Below, piece by piece: positions 50,314 to 60,615 of a stretch of 64,000 nucleotides of DNA (the stretch's first letter is position 1; the number at the start of each line of letters is the position of its first letter). A model generated the notes under the pieces. It was not told where the DNA came from. It worked only from the letters and a program-made list of their open reading frames with translations, and made no database searches. The stretch is from Bombella pluederhausensis (GTDB lineage Bacteria > Pseudomonadota > Alphaproteobacteria > Acetobacterales > Acetobacteraceae): assembly GCF_026385525.1 (NCBI RefSeq), contig NZ_JANIDY010000001.1, forward strand, positions 620,001 through 684,000. Direction: 5' to 3'. A program made the position numbers and the translations under genes.

Positions 50314-53300
50314 ATGGATAAGGACAGGACTTTTTTCGGCACAATTGCGAATGACCGTGCAAAGACGCCTGTCTGGTATGGGTTTGATGCATCCTGGTAC
50401 CGTCGCCGTTATATGCGCCGTCTGGCTGAGATGGGGGAAGCGCTTGATGATCGGCATTTGTCAGAAAACTGGCAGGCCGATGAGGGAGGGGATGGAACAT
50501 CTCCCAACCGCTTTTTTGATGAAGAATGGTACTTACAAAATTACCCCGATGTCAGGCGGAGTGTTCAGGAAAAAGGTATTTTTCGTAGTGGTTTTCAGCA
50601 TTATGTAGATGTTGGCTGCCAAAGCTGTGCGGGACACTGGCTTTTCTCCGCTGATTATTATCTGGGCAAGAACCCGGATTATGGGCTGAGGGCCATTCGT
50701 AACGCTGGTTTCGTCAATAGTTATGATCATTTCATTTGCATTGGTGACCGTCAGTTTAGAGCACCTCATCCTTTCTTTGACCCGGAACTTTTCATCCGGG
50801 AATGTTTGAACCGGGATCTCCCGTTTGATCCGTCTCAGGGAGCGTTGGCTCAGTATCTGTCTCTGGAACATGCAGAGATGGGAATGGTGCGGACATCATG
50901 GTACTTTGACCCACTCTGGTACCTGTCCCAATATCCGGATGTTGCAGAAGCGATCGAAGCAGGGACCTTCATCAGCCCCTTGCACCATTATATGAGCCAT
51001 GCAGGGGTAGAAACTTACAGCCCAAACCCATATTTCGATGAAAATTACTATCTGAGTAGTTACCCGGATGTTCGTGATGCCATTGATCGGAAAGTGTTCC
51101 GCAATGGCTACGACCACTTCATCCGTGCTGGTATTAACGAGCTGCGTAATCCGTCTGCAGAGCTGGATATGGCGGGCTTTGTTGCGGGGCTCAATATACC
51201 TGATACACTCAGGCAGGCGGGTGTTGATAATCCTTTTCTGCTCTGGGTGTTGCGGCAGGAGGGTAGAATCAGTGAGCCTCCACCGGCAGCTTTTATCACT
51301 GCAGCCAATGCTCTGGCTTTGCGAAAGGTTGAGGCAGCGCTCCCGTCTCTTTTCCGTCAGCCTCTGAGGTTCGATGAGCAGAGGCATCCGCCGCTGAGTG
51401 TCGTTCTTTTTTCCAAAGGGAATTACCTGCTGGATATTGCAACATTGATGTCACTTCATGCCCAGAATGTGCCGGGTATGCAGGTCATCGTTGCTAGTAC
51501 AGGCAATGCTTTGTCTAGACGAAGGTTGAGACAGGCTGTTGAGGGCATTGAGTATTTCTTTACCGAAGAAATCCTGCCGCCTGTTCAGCAGTTACGCAGG
51601 ATCATGCCTCTCATTCGTGGCGAACGGATTCTGCTGTTGGAGGCCGGTATTCAGTTGCTTCCCATGGCCTTGTCTTTTGCCATGGCTTCCATGACACGGG
51701 AGGTTGCGGGTGGTAGCGGAAAGCTTCTGACGGCAACGAATCGGGTGCTGGAAGCTGGAAGTGCCGTCTGGAGAGATGGGAGCGTGACCTTCTGTGGTCA
51801 GGGAGAGAAGGCACAGTCTCAGTCAGTTCGTTTCCAGCGCATTATGGAAGCGGTGCAAGGAGGCCTGTTATTCTGTCAGCATGATGGTTTGGCCAATGCC
51901 TTGCATTATCTGGACAGAGAAGCAGGCGATGCCCTGTTTACATGCCTCTCCATTGCCCTGAGGGCTACCGGGCGGACCTTGTTCTATTGGCCTGCTGTAC
52001 AGGCTAGAGTTCTTGATGCGACATTTGAAAGCTATTCAGCCAGAACGATCAGCCCCACGGCTCTTAGGCGGATTTTCCCTTCTTTCCTGCCTATGCATGC
52101 TATTGCACAGGGGGATGCCCGTACGGGGAATAGTTATCGCCCCGGCGTCATGATGGTATTTCCCCGTTTGCCCCGTCTGTTGGAAGGGGGGCCGGTCCGG
52201 CGTATCATGCAGCAGATAGATGCCTTCCGGGCATTAGGCTGGCGGGTGCTGGTCATAGGGCTGGAAAGAGGTGATGAAGACAGGCTGGTCATTCATCATG
52301 ATTATCCCGCCGATGTGGAATGCTGGCAGGGCATAAGGGATTTCCCGTCTTTTCTGCGGGACCGCAAGGCAGATACCAAACTGCTGTGGCTCGGAGGTAC
52401 GGACATGTTGGCCCGTCTGGGGCCAGTTCTGGCATCAGGGGAGTTTTCCTTCCGGGATAAGGCGATCGTTCTGGATATAGTCAGTCAGGACGGAACAGCC
52501 CTGAAGGCAATGGAGACGCATCTGAGGCGTCTTGTTGGCGTTGTGGATGAGCCGGACCTGTTGATGCAGGAAGCCAGAGGAGAGCTGGAATATGCGTGGC
52601 TCTGTCAGGGTATTGTTACCGGAGATGAGCTGGAAGCAGCCCTCCTGCGTAAACTGGGCTACGGGAATGTGATGTATCTGCCTTACGCTGTCTTTCCCCG
52701 GCAGGAATTGACGGTAAAAGAGCAGGAAAATGAGCCTCAACAGCGGGTTCTGTTCCCGTTGTCGATTTATCGGGCTGGCGATGCAGGGCATGACGGGTTT
52801 GATTGGTTCTGCCTTTCTGTCATGCCTTATCTACGGCGCCATTTTGGTGAGGAACTTCCGGTTTGTGTTGGGGGGTATCACCATCCACAGGTTGACCTTG
52901 GCTTTTATGAACGTCTGGCGCCATTGGATGGTCTCGCCCGGATGGACAGTTTCGCAAAGATACTGAGGCAGAGTCGTATTTTGGTGGTTCCGGCACGGGT
53001 GCTTGCCACGCAGGCAACGGAAGTTTTGGAAGCCGCCGGACAAGGGGTTCCCGCCATACTCAGCACTCCACAGATGGAACGGCTGGGGTGGAAAGATGGC
53101 CGGGAAGCTCTGGATGGCGGCTTTAATGATCCGGAGCAGTTTGCTCAGCAGCTCATCCGTCTGCATGAGGATATCGACCTGTGGAATCGCATCAGGAACG
53201 GGGCGTATGAGCACGTGCGGAAGCATCATGGGTACGAACGGTTTCAGGCGGTGTTCAGTCAGTTTGTTGACATGCTGTTTGCGGGGCCATCCCAGATGGA

Positions 53301-53529
53301 GCGCCCTTTGCGTGATGAGAGGGCGCCATCTCGTCACGCTTTTGCTCCAGCGCCCTTGCGTGTGTTGTTGAAGCCGGTTGGTGAACCGCAACCTAAAGTA
53401 GTGGATCAAGACGAGGCACTTGGAGAAGATGATGAGGATGAAGACGATTTCATGCCTCTGCCAACTCGTCTTGGTGTGACGCTTCCCAAAGAATATGACG
53501 ATCAGAAAGACGAGACTGTCGATGAATGA
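50314..53529 (+). CDS. Large glycosyltransferase with WYL-YPDV repeats
   Basis: 1071 residues from ATG 50314; open frame extends further upstream but looks non-conserved. Residues about 68-330 contain five imperfect repeats of ~45 residues with the pattern FD..WYL..YPDV....GF....HY...G (FDEEWYLQNYPDV, FSADYYLGKNPDY, FDPLWYLSQYPDV, FDENYYLSSYPDV). Such repeats accompany large surface-glycan glycosyltransferases. Residues ~650-1010 look like a GT-B fold (SNRILVV-type segment, PLDGLARMDSFAKILRQSRI, AAGQGVPAILSTPQMERLG). The C-terminus is acidic and disordered (LGEDDEDEDDF). No signal peptide. It overlaps the M20 peptidase gene by eight bases. Confidence 0.7.
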   Translation: MDKDRTFFGTIANDRAKTPVWYGFDASWYRRRYMRRLAEMGEALDDRHLSENWQADEGGDGTSPNRFFDEEWYLQNYPDVRRSVQEKGIFRSGFQHYVDVGCQSCAGHWLFSADYYLGKNPDYGLRAIRNAGFVNSYDHFICIGDRQFRAPHPFFDPELFIRECLNRDLPFDPSQGALAQYLSLEHAEMGMVRTSWYFDPLWYLSQYPDVAEAIEAGTFISPLHHYMSHAGVETYSPNPYFDENYYLSSYPDVRDAIDRKVFRNGYDHFIRAGINELRNPSAELDMAGFVAGLNIPDTLRQAGVDNPFLLWVLRQEGRISEPPPAAFITAANALALRKVEAALPSLFRQPLRFDEQRHPPLSVVLFSKGNYLLDIATLMSLHAQNVPGMQVIVASTGNALSRRRLRQAVEGIEYFFTEEILPPVQQLRRIMPLIRGERILLLEAGIQLLPMALSFAMASMTREVAGGSGKLLTATNRVLEAGSAVWRDGSVTFCGQGEKAQSQSVRFQRIMEAVQGGLLFCQHDGLANALHYLDREAGDALFTCLSIALRATGRTLFYWPAVQARVLDATFESYSARTISPTALRRIFPSFLPMHAIAQGDARTGNSYRPGVMMVFPRLPRLLEGGPVRRIMQQIDAFRALGWRVLVIGLERGDEDRLVIHHDYPADVECWQGIRDFPSFLRDRKADTKLLWLGGTDMLARLGPVLASGEFSFRDKAIVLDIVSQDGTALKAMETHLRRLVGVVDEPDLLMQEARGELEYAWLCQGIVTGDELEAALLRKLGYGNVMYLPYAVFPRQELTVKEQENEPQQRVLFPLSIYRAGDAGHDGFDWFCLSVMPYLRRHFGEELPVCVGGYHHPQVDLGFYERLAPLDGLARMDSFAKILRQSRILVVPARVLATQATEVLEAAGQGVPAILSTPQMERLGWKDGREALDGGFNDPEQFAQQLIRLHEDIDLWNRIRNGAYEHVRKHHGYERFQAVFSQFVDMLFAGPSQMERPLRDERAPSRHAFAPAPLRVLLKPVGEPQPKVVDQDEALGEDDEDEDDFMPLPTRLGVTLPKEYDDQKDETVDE

Positions 53530-54937
53530 GACTGTGGCAAAAGTTCTCCAGTATGTGGATGAGAATCATGAAACGGCGGTAGAGCGTCTTTTTTCTCTGT
53601 TGCGCATTCCCAGTATTTCTACGCAGAAGGCGCATAAGGATGATTGCCGTAAGGCTGCTCGCTGGCTGGTGGATGAGCTGGAATCGTTGGGCTTCAGCGC
53701 AGGGCTTAGGGATGTCTCATGGGCTGAGCCGGGCAATCCTATGGTTGTAGGGCATGATGAAGGAAATGCGGAGAAGAGTCAGTCTGGCCAGACTCATGTT
53801 CTGTTCTATGGTCATTATGACGTACAGCCGACTGATCCGGATGCTCTGTGGCAGAGCGCGCCGTTCGAGCCATGTCTGAAAGAAGATGCCAGTGGCAGGA
53901 AAGTCATCGTAGCCCGTGGTGCGAGTGATGATAAAGGTCAGGTCATGACCTTTGTAGAGGCATGCCGAGCATGGAAGGCCGTACATGGTCGCCTACCTGT
54001 TGCGGTCAGTTTTCTGCTGGAAGGCGAGGAAGAATCAGGTGGAGAGAATCTGCTTCCTTTCCTCATGGCCAATAAGGAGGAGCTGAAGGCTGATGTAGCG
54101 TTGATCTGCGACACAGCCATGCCGGATAGGAAGACGCCTGCCATAACGACATCTCTGCGTGGAACGGTTGCAGAGGAAATTGAACTGGTTGCAGCAACGC
54201 ATGATCTCCATTCTGGCATGTATGGCAATGCAGCAGCGAACCCTGCTTATCTGCTTTGCCAGCTGATCGCCGGGCTACGGGATGAGACAGGGCGAATCAC
54301 GTTGCCGGGTTTCTATGATGGTGTCGTTGTGCCAGATGCCCAGCTACGCCAGCAGTGGCAGGCTCTGTATCCGGATGATTCGGCTTTGCTGGGAGAGGTG
54401 GGGCTTTCCTGCGCTGCGGGAGAAGATGGATTCAGTGCGATTGAGCAGACATGGTGCCGCCCCAGTTTCGAAGTGAATGGCATTACGGGTGGGTATCAGG
54501 ATGATGGCTTTAAGACAGTCATTCCAGCCCGTGCTTCTGCAAAGCTGTCATTTCGTCTGGTAGCGGGGCAGGACCCGCTGAAAATCCGTGATTCATTTCG
54601 GGCTTATGTTCGGGATTTTCTGCCTGAGGATGTCAGCGTGACGTTTACGCCACATGGCGCTTCAGCTGGGTTTGCGGTTCAGAAAGAAAGCGCCTTCCTG
54701 TCAGCAACATTGGATGCTCTGACTGAGGAATGGGGAAAGCAGGCTGTGATGACGGGCTGTGGCGGTTCCATTCCTGTTGCAGAAGAAGTGCGGGAAGCGC
54801 TGGGGATGGATGCATTTATGGTCGGGTTTGCTCAGGCTGATGATCGGATTCATTCACCTAATGAGCAATATGGTCTTGATTCTTTTCATCACGGGATACG
54901 TTCGTGGGTAAGGATATTGGCGGCACTGGCAAAGTGA
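53522..54937 (+). CDS. M20-family dipeptidase/peptidase
   Basis: 471 residues from ATG 53522. [35 protein letters not shown] (first metal His-x-Asp), [31 protein letters not shown] and [13 protein letters not shown] give the M20 metal-binding and catalytic set, with a dimerisation lid ([19 protein letters not shown]). Non-specific di- or tripeptidases of this family hydrolyse small peptides in the cytoplasm. The start lies inside the glycosyltransferase gene; pdxA follows after five bases. Confidence 0.88.
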   Translation: MNETVAKVLQYVDENHETAVERLFSLLRIPSISTQKAHKDDCRKAARWLVDELESLGFSAGLRDVSWAEPGNPMVVGHDEGNAEKSQSGQTHVLFYGHYDVQPTDPDALWQSAPFEPCLKEDASGRKVIVARGASDDKGQVMTFVEACRAWKAVHGRLPVAVSFLLEGEEESGGENLLPFLMANKEELKADVALICDTAMPDRKTPAITTSLRGTVAEEIELVAATHDLHSGMYGNAAANPAYLLCQLIAGLRDETGRITLPGFYDGVVVPDAQLRQQWQALYPDDSALLGEVGLSCAAGEDGFSAIEQTWCRPSFEVNGITGGYQDDGFKTVIPARASAKLSFRLVAGQDPLKIRDSFRAYVRDFLPEDVSVTFTPHGASAGFAVQKESAFLSATLDALTEEWGKQAVMTGCGGSIPVAEEVREALGMDAFMVGFAQADDRIHSPNEQYGLDSFHHGIRSWVRILAALAK

Positions 54938-54942
54938 CCGCT

Positions 54943-55956
54943 ATGCAGAATCGCCTTATGCCTTTGGCTCTAACCATGGGGGACCCTGCCGGTATTGGTC
55001 CGGAGTTAGCCCGCCGGGCATGGCGGGCCTTGCAGGATAGTGATCGTGTGTTTTTCTGGATCGGTGATCCAGCCCTTTTGGGTGAAGACATACCGTATAG
55101 GATCATTCAGCATCCGGCCGAAGCCGCTGCATGTTTTTCGGAGGCGATGCCGGTGCAGAGAGTGACCTGCCCGGAGCCTGTCCGTGCGGGCCAGCCGTCA
55201 TCAGGTAATGCTTCAGCCGTCATAGAAAGCATAGAACAGGCCGTACAGCATGCACTTTCAGGAGCGGCTGGTGCAGTTGTGACGAATCCTATTGCCAAGC
55301 ATGTTCTGGCTGCTGCCGGTTTTCCTCATCCGGGGCATACGGAGTTTCTGGCAGCTCTGTGCGGGACATCAGGGCAGGAAGTCATGATGTTGGCGTGTCC
55401 AGAACTCAAGGTCACATTGACCAGCATTCACGTGTCTCTGAAGCAGGCCGTTGAAACATTGTCGGCGGAACGGATCATGATGGTGAGTCGTCTGACAGCT
55501 TCAGCCTTGCGGCGTGATTTTGGCATCAGTGAGCCCCGGTTGGCCATTGCCGGGCTTAATCCTCATGCTGGAGAGAATGGCATGATGGGCGATGAGGAGA
55601 TTAGGATCATCAGGCCCGCCGTTCTGGCCTTGCAGGAGGAAGGTATCAATGCGCTGGGCCCCATGCCGCCTGATACCCTTTTCAGTGCGGCAGCTCGGCC
55701 TCGTTATGACGCTGCTATTTGTCTCTATCACGATCAGGGGCTGATTCCTGTTAAAACGCTGGATATGGCTGGAGGAGTGAATATCACTCTGGGGCTGCCC
55801 ATTATCCGGACATCGCCAGACCATGGAACGGCTTTTGATATTGCCGTGGGACCGGGGGAAACGGGAGAGGCGGATATTTCCAGTCTTTTATCTGCTCTTG
55901 GTATGGCCCATGATATGGCGTGTCAGCGTAGCGCAAGCGATGCAGTGAATGGATGA
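54943..55956 (+). CDS. pdxA: 4-hydroxythreonine-4-phosphate dehydrogenase
   Basis: 337 residues from ATG 54943. [33 protein letters not shown] (metal His), [17 protein letters not shown] and [15 protein letters not shown] (metal His, Asp) mark PdxA. It oxidises 4-hydroxythreonine phosphate in the DXP-dependent pyridoxal phosphate pathway; the product goes to PdxJ encoded next door. Confidence 0.95.
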   Translation: MQNRLMPLALTMGDPAGIGPELARRAWRALQDSDRVFFWIGDPALLGEDIPYRIIQHPAEAAACFSEAMPVQRVTCPEPVRAGQPSSGNASAVIESIEQAVQHALSGAAGAVVTNPIAKHVLAAAGFPHPGHTEFLAALCGTSGQEVMMLACPELKVTLTSIHVSLKQAVETLSAERIMMVSRLTASALRRDFGISEPRLAIAGLNPHAGENGMMGDEEIRIIRPAVLALQEEGINALGPMPPDTLFSAAARPRYDAAICLYHDQGLIPVKTLDMAGGVNITLGLPIIRTSPDHGTAFDIAVGPGETGEADISSLLSALGMAHDMACQRSASDAVNG

Positions 55957-55975
55957 GAAGGGAAAGGAACAGCCG

Positions 55976-56671
55976 ATGATCCGTCTTGGCATTAATGTGG
56001 ACCATGTGGCGACAGTGCGTAATGCACGAGGTGAGCATTATCCCGATCCTGTGCGTGCTGCGGAGCTGGCGTTAGACCATGGTGCGGATGGCATCACAGC
56101 CCATTTGCGGGAAGACCGCCGTCATATTCGGGATGAAGATATTCGGCGCCTCCGTGCTCTTTCGGCACCTCTTAACTTTGAGATGGCTGTGACGGACGAA
56201 ATGGTGTCTTTTGCCTGCGAGATTAAGCCTCATGCTTGCTGTCTGGTTCCTGAAAGACGGGAGGAGCTGACGACAGAAGGAGGGCTGGATGTTGTCGGTT
56301 TGCGGGATAGTCTGGCACCGCAGATTGCCCGTCTTCGTTCAGCGGGTATTCGTGTGTCTTTGTTCATCGACCCGAATGAAGACGCTATTCAGACAGCCGC
56401 TGCGCTGGGCGCTCCGGTCATTGAACTCCACACGGGGGCTTATGCTCTGGGGAAAGAAAATGAACTTTCACGTCTGCATGAAGCAGCTCGGATTGCTGCT
56501 GAATGTGGGCTGGAGCTGCATGCTGGGCATGGTCTGACTTATGATAACGTAAAGCCCATTACGGAATTGCCGGGCCTCAAGGAGCTCAACATAGGGCACT
56601 TCCTGATAAGTGAGGCTATTTTTGTCGGGCTAGGCGCTTCAGTACGAAGGATGAAGGACCTGCTCGGCTGA
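55976..56671 (+). CDS. pdxJ: Pyridoxine 5'-phosphate synthase
   Basis: 231 residues from ATG 55976, AAGGAA upstream. [42 protein letters not shown] and [15 protein letters not shown] carry the family's active-site residues. It condenses the PdxA product with deoxyxylulose phosphate to pyridoxine phosphate. Last gene of the operon before a terminator. Confidence 0.95.
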   Translation: MIRLGINVDHVATVRNARGEHYPDPVRAAELALDHGADGITAHLREDRRHIRDEDIRRLRALSAPLNFEMAVTDEMVSFACEIKPHACCLVPERREELTTEGGLDVVGLRDSLAPQIARLRSAGIRVSLFIDPNEDAIQTAAALGAPVIELHTGAYALGKENELSRLHEAARIAAECGLELHAGHGLTYDNVKPITELPGLKELNIGHFLISEAIFVGLGASVRRMKDLLG

Positions 56672-56677
56672 TATATG

Positions 56678-56704
56678 GAATGCCCTGTACATAACAGGGC
56701 ATTC
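56678..56704. terminator. Rho-independent terminator after pdxJ
   Basis: GAATGCCCTGT pairs with ACAGGGCATTC around a 5-base loop; T-rich after it. Lies between convergent pdxJ and the lipoprotein gene. Confidence 0.82.
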
Positions 56705-56712
56705 TTCTGTCA

Positions 56713-57411
56713 TCAGTTGCCGGTATATGTCCTGAGAATGGGCAGTCCGTTATCCCCCTGATGGAGGTTTATCAGCCCATTATTACGCCGTACTTTGGGA
56801 ATGGATCCATCTTTAGGAGCAGGCTGGATGAGTGGCTCATTCGGCTTGTGGGCGTAATTGGGGACAAACTTGCCAGACTTGTCAGAGTAGGTTGCTTCTG
56901 TCCGCTGTTCTTCTGTCGGCATGGAGTGGAAAGCGGAGATGGGGCCCATAGGCCAGATTCCGGGTGCATCACGCATCGTGCCTTCAGGCTGCCGGGCACA
57001 ACCACGTGTCAGCATGGAGCAGATACCGTCCTGGCCGATATATTCATCATCATCGCCAGCATAATGAATTTCTGCAACACGGTCGTGATCGATCCGCACC
57101 AGCATACGGCAGCTTGATCCAGCCCCGCCGAAAATGGACTGATAGGCGCTGATAGCCGCACTGGCCGGAATGACGCCAGAATTGGGCAGAGACGGAACAG
57201 ACCGGGAAATATCGTATTCCCATACGGCCGTTGTGTCATTCAGCGCTTTGGTGGAGTTGGGAGAACCGGCGCAGGCCTGTAGATCATAGGTTGTCATGCC
57301 AATCATCTCATACTGCGCTTTATGGGCTTCATGAGCATCCCAGTAGCCACAGGCGGATAGCCCCACGGGCAGCAGGCAGGCAAGCCGGTACAGGAACTTC
57401 CGAAAGGTCAT
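56713..57411 (-). CDS. Lipoprotein of unknown function
   Basis: 232 residues from ATG 57411 (GGGAG upstream). Signal with lipobox (VGLSACGYWD), then IGMTTYDLQACAGSPNS, resembling small lipoproteins with a helical N-terminal module (SmpA/BamE-like motif spacing, but I would not assign it). Cys pairs near residues 125 and 150; low complexity C-terminus. Alone; function unknown. Confidence 0.65.
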   Translation of the reverse strand: MTFRKFLYRLACLLPVGLSACGYWDAHEAHKAQYEMIGMTTYDLQACAGSPNSTKALNDTTAVWEYDISRSVPSLPNSGVIPASAAISAYQSIFGGAGSSCRMLVRIDHDRVAEIHYAGDDDEYIGQDGICSMLTRGCARQPEGTMRDAPGIWPMGPISAFHSMPTEEQRTEATYSDKSGKFVPNYAHKPNEPLIQPAPKDGSIPKVRRNNGLINLHQGDNGLPILRTYTGN

Positions 57412-57552
57412 TCTTACTCCCATAAGAGCCGAAAGGCAGGTCATGGTCGGATGCTCTATCATGTTTCTCTTTCTGTCGGAAAGATGGGTTTTAGTATCGT
57501 GGCCAATGAGCTAGAGAGGGAAGGCGCTTTTTCCCTTTATGGAGTTTGTTTT

Positions 57553-57777
57553 ATGGCCGATATTTCCGCTGCTGAAATTCCTCGTTTACAGACAGCGCTG
57601 CGGCGCCTGCTAGGCTCGCCGGAGCTTACGGTGGAAGTACCACCACGTAAGGGTATGAGCGTGGAAATCGCAGTAGCTGGTGAGGTCGTAGGAACCGTTT
57701 ATCGTGATGAAGACGAAGGCGAAGTGTCTTATGCCATTAATATGACCGTGCTGGAAGAAGACCTGCCGCCAGCCTAA
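57553..57777 (+). CDS. DUF3126 family protein
   Basis: 74 residues from ATG 57553 (GGAG eight bases upstream), which matches the family's length; longer forms start in poorly conserved sequence. AAEIPRLQTALRRLLGSPEL, then VVGTVYRDEDEGEVSYAINM, is the family pattern. Found in many alphaproteobacteria; function not established. Confidence 0.85.
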   Translation: MADISAAEIPRLQTALRRLLGSPELTVEVPPRKGMSVEIAVAGEVVGTVYRDEDEGEVSYAINMTVLEEDLPPA

Positions 57778-57815
57778 GACAGGTCAGGGTTCTTCCAGAG
57801 CTATATGGGTTTGAT

Positions 57816-57850
57816 AATGCCCTCCCATCTAGTCGTGATGGGAGGGCATT
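57816..57850. terminator. Strong bidirectional terminator
   Basis: AATGCCCTCCCATC and GATGGGAGGGCATT form a perfect 14-bp stem with a 7-base loop, followed by T-rich sequence, between the DUF3126 and aminopeptidase genes. Confidence 0.88.
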
Positions 57851-57871
57851 GTTGTTTTTGGTAGGAAGCTA

Positions 57872-59647
57872 TCAGTCCAGAGGAGCGCAGCTACGTTTCA
57901 GCCATGGGTGCAGTTCATCTTCGAGAAGGGGAAGAAGTTTCTGTTGCACGATAGCGTGATACTGGTTCAGCCAATGTTTTTCCTCCTGTGTAAGGAGGGT
58001 TGCATCAATGAGCCTGCGATCAATAGGGGTGTGCGTCAGAACTTCAAATTCCAGCCAGTGGCGGGCTGAATCTTTCTGGGGGCTCTCCTGGACAAGCAGA
58101 AGGTTCTCAATACGGATGCCATAGGCTCCAATTTCATAATAGCCCGGCTCATTGGAGAGGATCATACCCGGTACAAGCCCGGTTGGCCGTGGCGCCACCG
58201 AAATGGACTGTGGCCCTTCATGGACGGAAAGATAACTACCAATGCCGTGCCCTGTGCCATGATCGAAATCCAGCCCTTCATTCCAAAGGGCGGAGCGGGC
58301 AAGGGTATCCAAACGATATCCCGGCAACCCCATGGGAAAGCGCTGCCGACTGAGCGTGATGTTCCCTTTGAGAACGGCCGTAAAGGCACATCTTACGTCT
58401 TGGGGAGGTTCTGCCGGTCCGACCCAGATGGTACGGGTGATGTCGGTGGTTCCGAAAGGATATTGCGCCCCGCTATCGACCAGATAGACGCTATTCTCCT
58501 GAAGGACACTGTCCCGTCCTGCTTCAGCCCTATAGTGGGGATAAGCCCCGTTAGGGCCTGCGGCTGAAATGGTCTCGAAGCTGGGGCCCTTATAGTCTGG
58601 GGCCAGTTTACGAAATGCTTCCAGTTTGTCGGCTAGTTCAGTCTCGTGGTGGCCAGTACCGTTGCCCTCAAGCCAGTGGAGGAAACGGGCCAGAGCAATA
58701 CTATCCAGTTTGTGGGCCCGGCGATTGCCCTCCTGTTCCACTCTGTTCTTTATCGCCTTGGGTAGAGAGCAAAGATCAGGACCATCAACCTGATGAACAC
58801 TCGCTTCTTCCAAAACCATTTGGAACCAGATGGGCGTTGTTGCCGGGTCTAGCCTCACCGTTTTTCCGGACAAGCCCTTCAGGTATTTAGAAAGGGATGA
58901 GGGCGGCTGAAGGTGAATTCCAGAATCTTCTGGTTCATCCTGAAAGCGAGAAGCTTCTGCAAAGATGTCGGCCGTGCCATCTGCATGAAGAATGCCATAG
59001 GCGTGGGCTATGGGCGTCATGGCAATGTCGCTGCCTCGAATATTGAGCAGCCATGCAAGAGAGGAGCAGTCTGCCAGAATCATGGCGTCCTGTTCGGCTG
59101 TGCGAAGCTGTTGGGCGAGCCTATCCCGTTTGCTGCGGCTTGTCTCGCCTGTCAGTTCAGGAGGGTGATGATGGATCGGTCTGGCAGGAGACGCAGGCTG
59201 GTCGGACCAGGCAAGATCAATCGGGTTATTTTCAAGCGGGATGAGCTGGAGACCGGCTGTCTGCCAGCCCTTTAGTTCTCGCTGGCTGACCAATCTGGGA
59301 TCGTATCCGATACGCATTCCCTTGGCTTTCTCGGACAGCCATTTTTGAGGTGGATAATGTCCGCTATGGCGGGTCTCCCATAGGTCTTCAGGCGCCTGCT
59401 CGGCCATCTGCACAGTATAGCGTCCGTCTGAGAAGACACAGCCTTCGGTCTCAAGGAGGATGGCTAGCCCGGCGCTGCCCGTAAAGCCTGTCAGCCATGC
59501 CAGCCTTTCCGCATGCGGAGCAACATATTCCCCCAGATATTCATCGCCACGTGTGATGATGAAACCGGATATATTCAATGCGTTGAAATGCTGTCGGACG
59601 AGAGCGGGACGCTCTTTCAGAGGAATGGACGAAAGAAACACGGGCAT
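57872..59647 (-). CDS. pepP: Xaa-Pro aminopeptidase (M24B)
   Basis: 591 residues, the long M24B form: two N-terminal creatinase-like domains and a C-terminal pita-bread domain. Metal ligands are visible as Asp in YLVDSGAQYPFGTTDITRTI, His in HGTGHGIGSYLSVHEGPQ, Glu in LSNEPGYYEIGAYGIRIENL and Glu in WLEFEVLTHTPID. It removes N-terminal residues preceding proline. The gene symbol follows function; eukaryote-like long forms are also called APP1. Confidence 0.92.
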   Translation of the reverse strand: MPVFLSSIPLKERPALVRQHFNALNISGFIITRGDEYLGEYVAPHAERLAWLTGFTGSAGLAILLETEGCVFSDGRYTVQMAEQAPEDLWETRHSGHYPPQKWLSEKAKGMRIGYDPRLVSQRELKGWQTAGLQLIPLENNPIDLAWSDQPASPARPIHHHPPELTGETSRSKRDRLAQQLRTAEQDAMILADCSSLAWLLNIRGSDIAMTPIAHAYGILHADGTADIFAEASRFQDEPEDSGIHLQPPSSLSKYLKGLSGKTVRLDPATTPIWFQMVLEEASVHQVDGPDLCSLPKAIKNRVEQEGNRRAHKLDSIALARFLHWLEGNGTGHHETELADKLEAFRKLAPDYKGPSFETISAAGPNGAYPHYRAEAGRDSVLQENSVYLVDSGAQYPFGTTDITRTIWVGPAEPPQDVRCAFTAVLKGNITLSRQRFPMGLPGYRLDTLARSALWNEGLDFDHGTGHGIGSYLSVHEGPQSISVAPRPTGLVPGMILSNEPGYYEIGAYGIRIENLLLVQESPQKDSARHWLEFEVLTHTPIDRRLIDATLLTQEEKHWLNQYHAIVQQKLLPLLEDELHPWLKRSCAPLD

Positions 59648-59688
59648 ATCCCATCAGATCGTGTGAACAGGAAGAAAAGCAGGTTGGA

Positions 59689-60615
59689 TCAGGCGGGCTT
59701 CCGTAAGATCAGCGTGCTCCATGGTCCCTCTTTGAGCTGTTTCTCCAGCACGAGGCCTTGTCTTTGATGTGCCACAAGAACCATGCGGGCTTGTGTGTTG
59801 AGAAGCCCGGCAAGGATCGCCGTACCTCCGGCCTGTAGATTGGTCGCAAGGTCTTTTGCCATGCGGCAGAGAGGGCGGGCCAGAATATTGGCAAAGACGA
59901 GGTCATAAGGTGCTTTCTGCCGGACGGCTTCCGTGTGCCAGCCATTGCCGAAACGGCAGTCCAGCAGAGGCCCCAGGCCATTCAGTTTGGCATTGGAGGC
60001 CGCTACACGGACTGACCATGGTTCAATATCCACGGCCAGTACGGGTCTATGGAACAGTCGTGCGGCAGCCATGGCCAGAATGCCGGACCCGCAACCCATA
60101 TCAAGAATTTTCTGCGGGTTGCGATGAGCGATTAGCTCTAGCGCTCGCAAACAGCCACGGGTCGAGCCATGTTCGCCTGAGCCAAAGGCAATACCCGCAT
60201 CCAGAGTGATATTCAGCCGGTTGGAAGAAGGCTCATCTTGCAGATGTGTACCACGGATGCAGAAGCGGCGGCCAACATACTGGGGTGGAAAGGCCTCCTG
60301 TGTCCGGGCAAGCCAACCCTCTGCCTCGGTGTTATGGCGTTCCAGTGGGGCGTCAACGCCTGTCATGGCACGGACAAGGGCGAGGGAACTTTCCAGCTCC
60401 TCCTCGTTCTTGCCACGCTCTTTTACGGCTTCCAGCCGCCAGTAACGCTGCTCGTCATCTTCCTCAAACATGCCAACCGTATCGCAGACTCCCAGAAAGG
60501 CCTGTTCAAACAGTGGAACATGGGCTTCTTCCACGACAATGGACAGTGTTTCCAGAGCACGGGCATGGCGGGAGTTGATATGAGCGGGGGCAATAGGGCT
60601 CTGCTTCGTTTTCAC
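59689..60615 (-). CDS. prmA: Ribosomal protein L11 methyltransferase
   Basis: 308 residues. ITLDAGIAFGSGEHGSTRGC, KILDMGCGSGILAMAAARLF (AdoMet motif I), VLAVDIEPWSVRVAASNAKL and LVFANILARPLCRMAKDL (post-motif N-L-x-x-P type) identify PrmA. The N-terminal substrate domain is somewhat divergent. Overlaps the pcrA gene by four bases. Confidence 0.9.
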   Translation of the reverse strand: MKTKQSPIAPAHINSRHARALETLSIVVEEAHVPLFEQAFLGVCDTVGMFEEDDEQRYWRLEAVKERGKNEEELESSLALVRAMTGVDAPLERHNTEAEGWLARTQEAFPPQYVGRRFCIRGTHLQDEPSSNRLNITLDAGIAFGSGEHGSTRGCLRALELIAHRNPQKILDMGCGSGILAMAAARLFHRPVLAVDIEPWSVRVAASNAKLNGLGPLLDCRFGNGWHTEAVRQKAPYDLVFANILARPLCRMAKDLATNLQAGGTAILAGLLNTQARMVLVAHQRQGLVLEKQLKEGPWSTLILRKPA

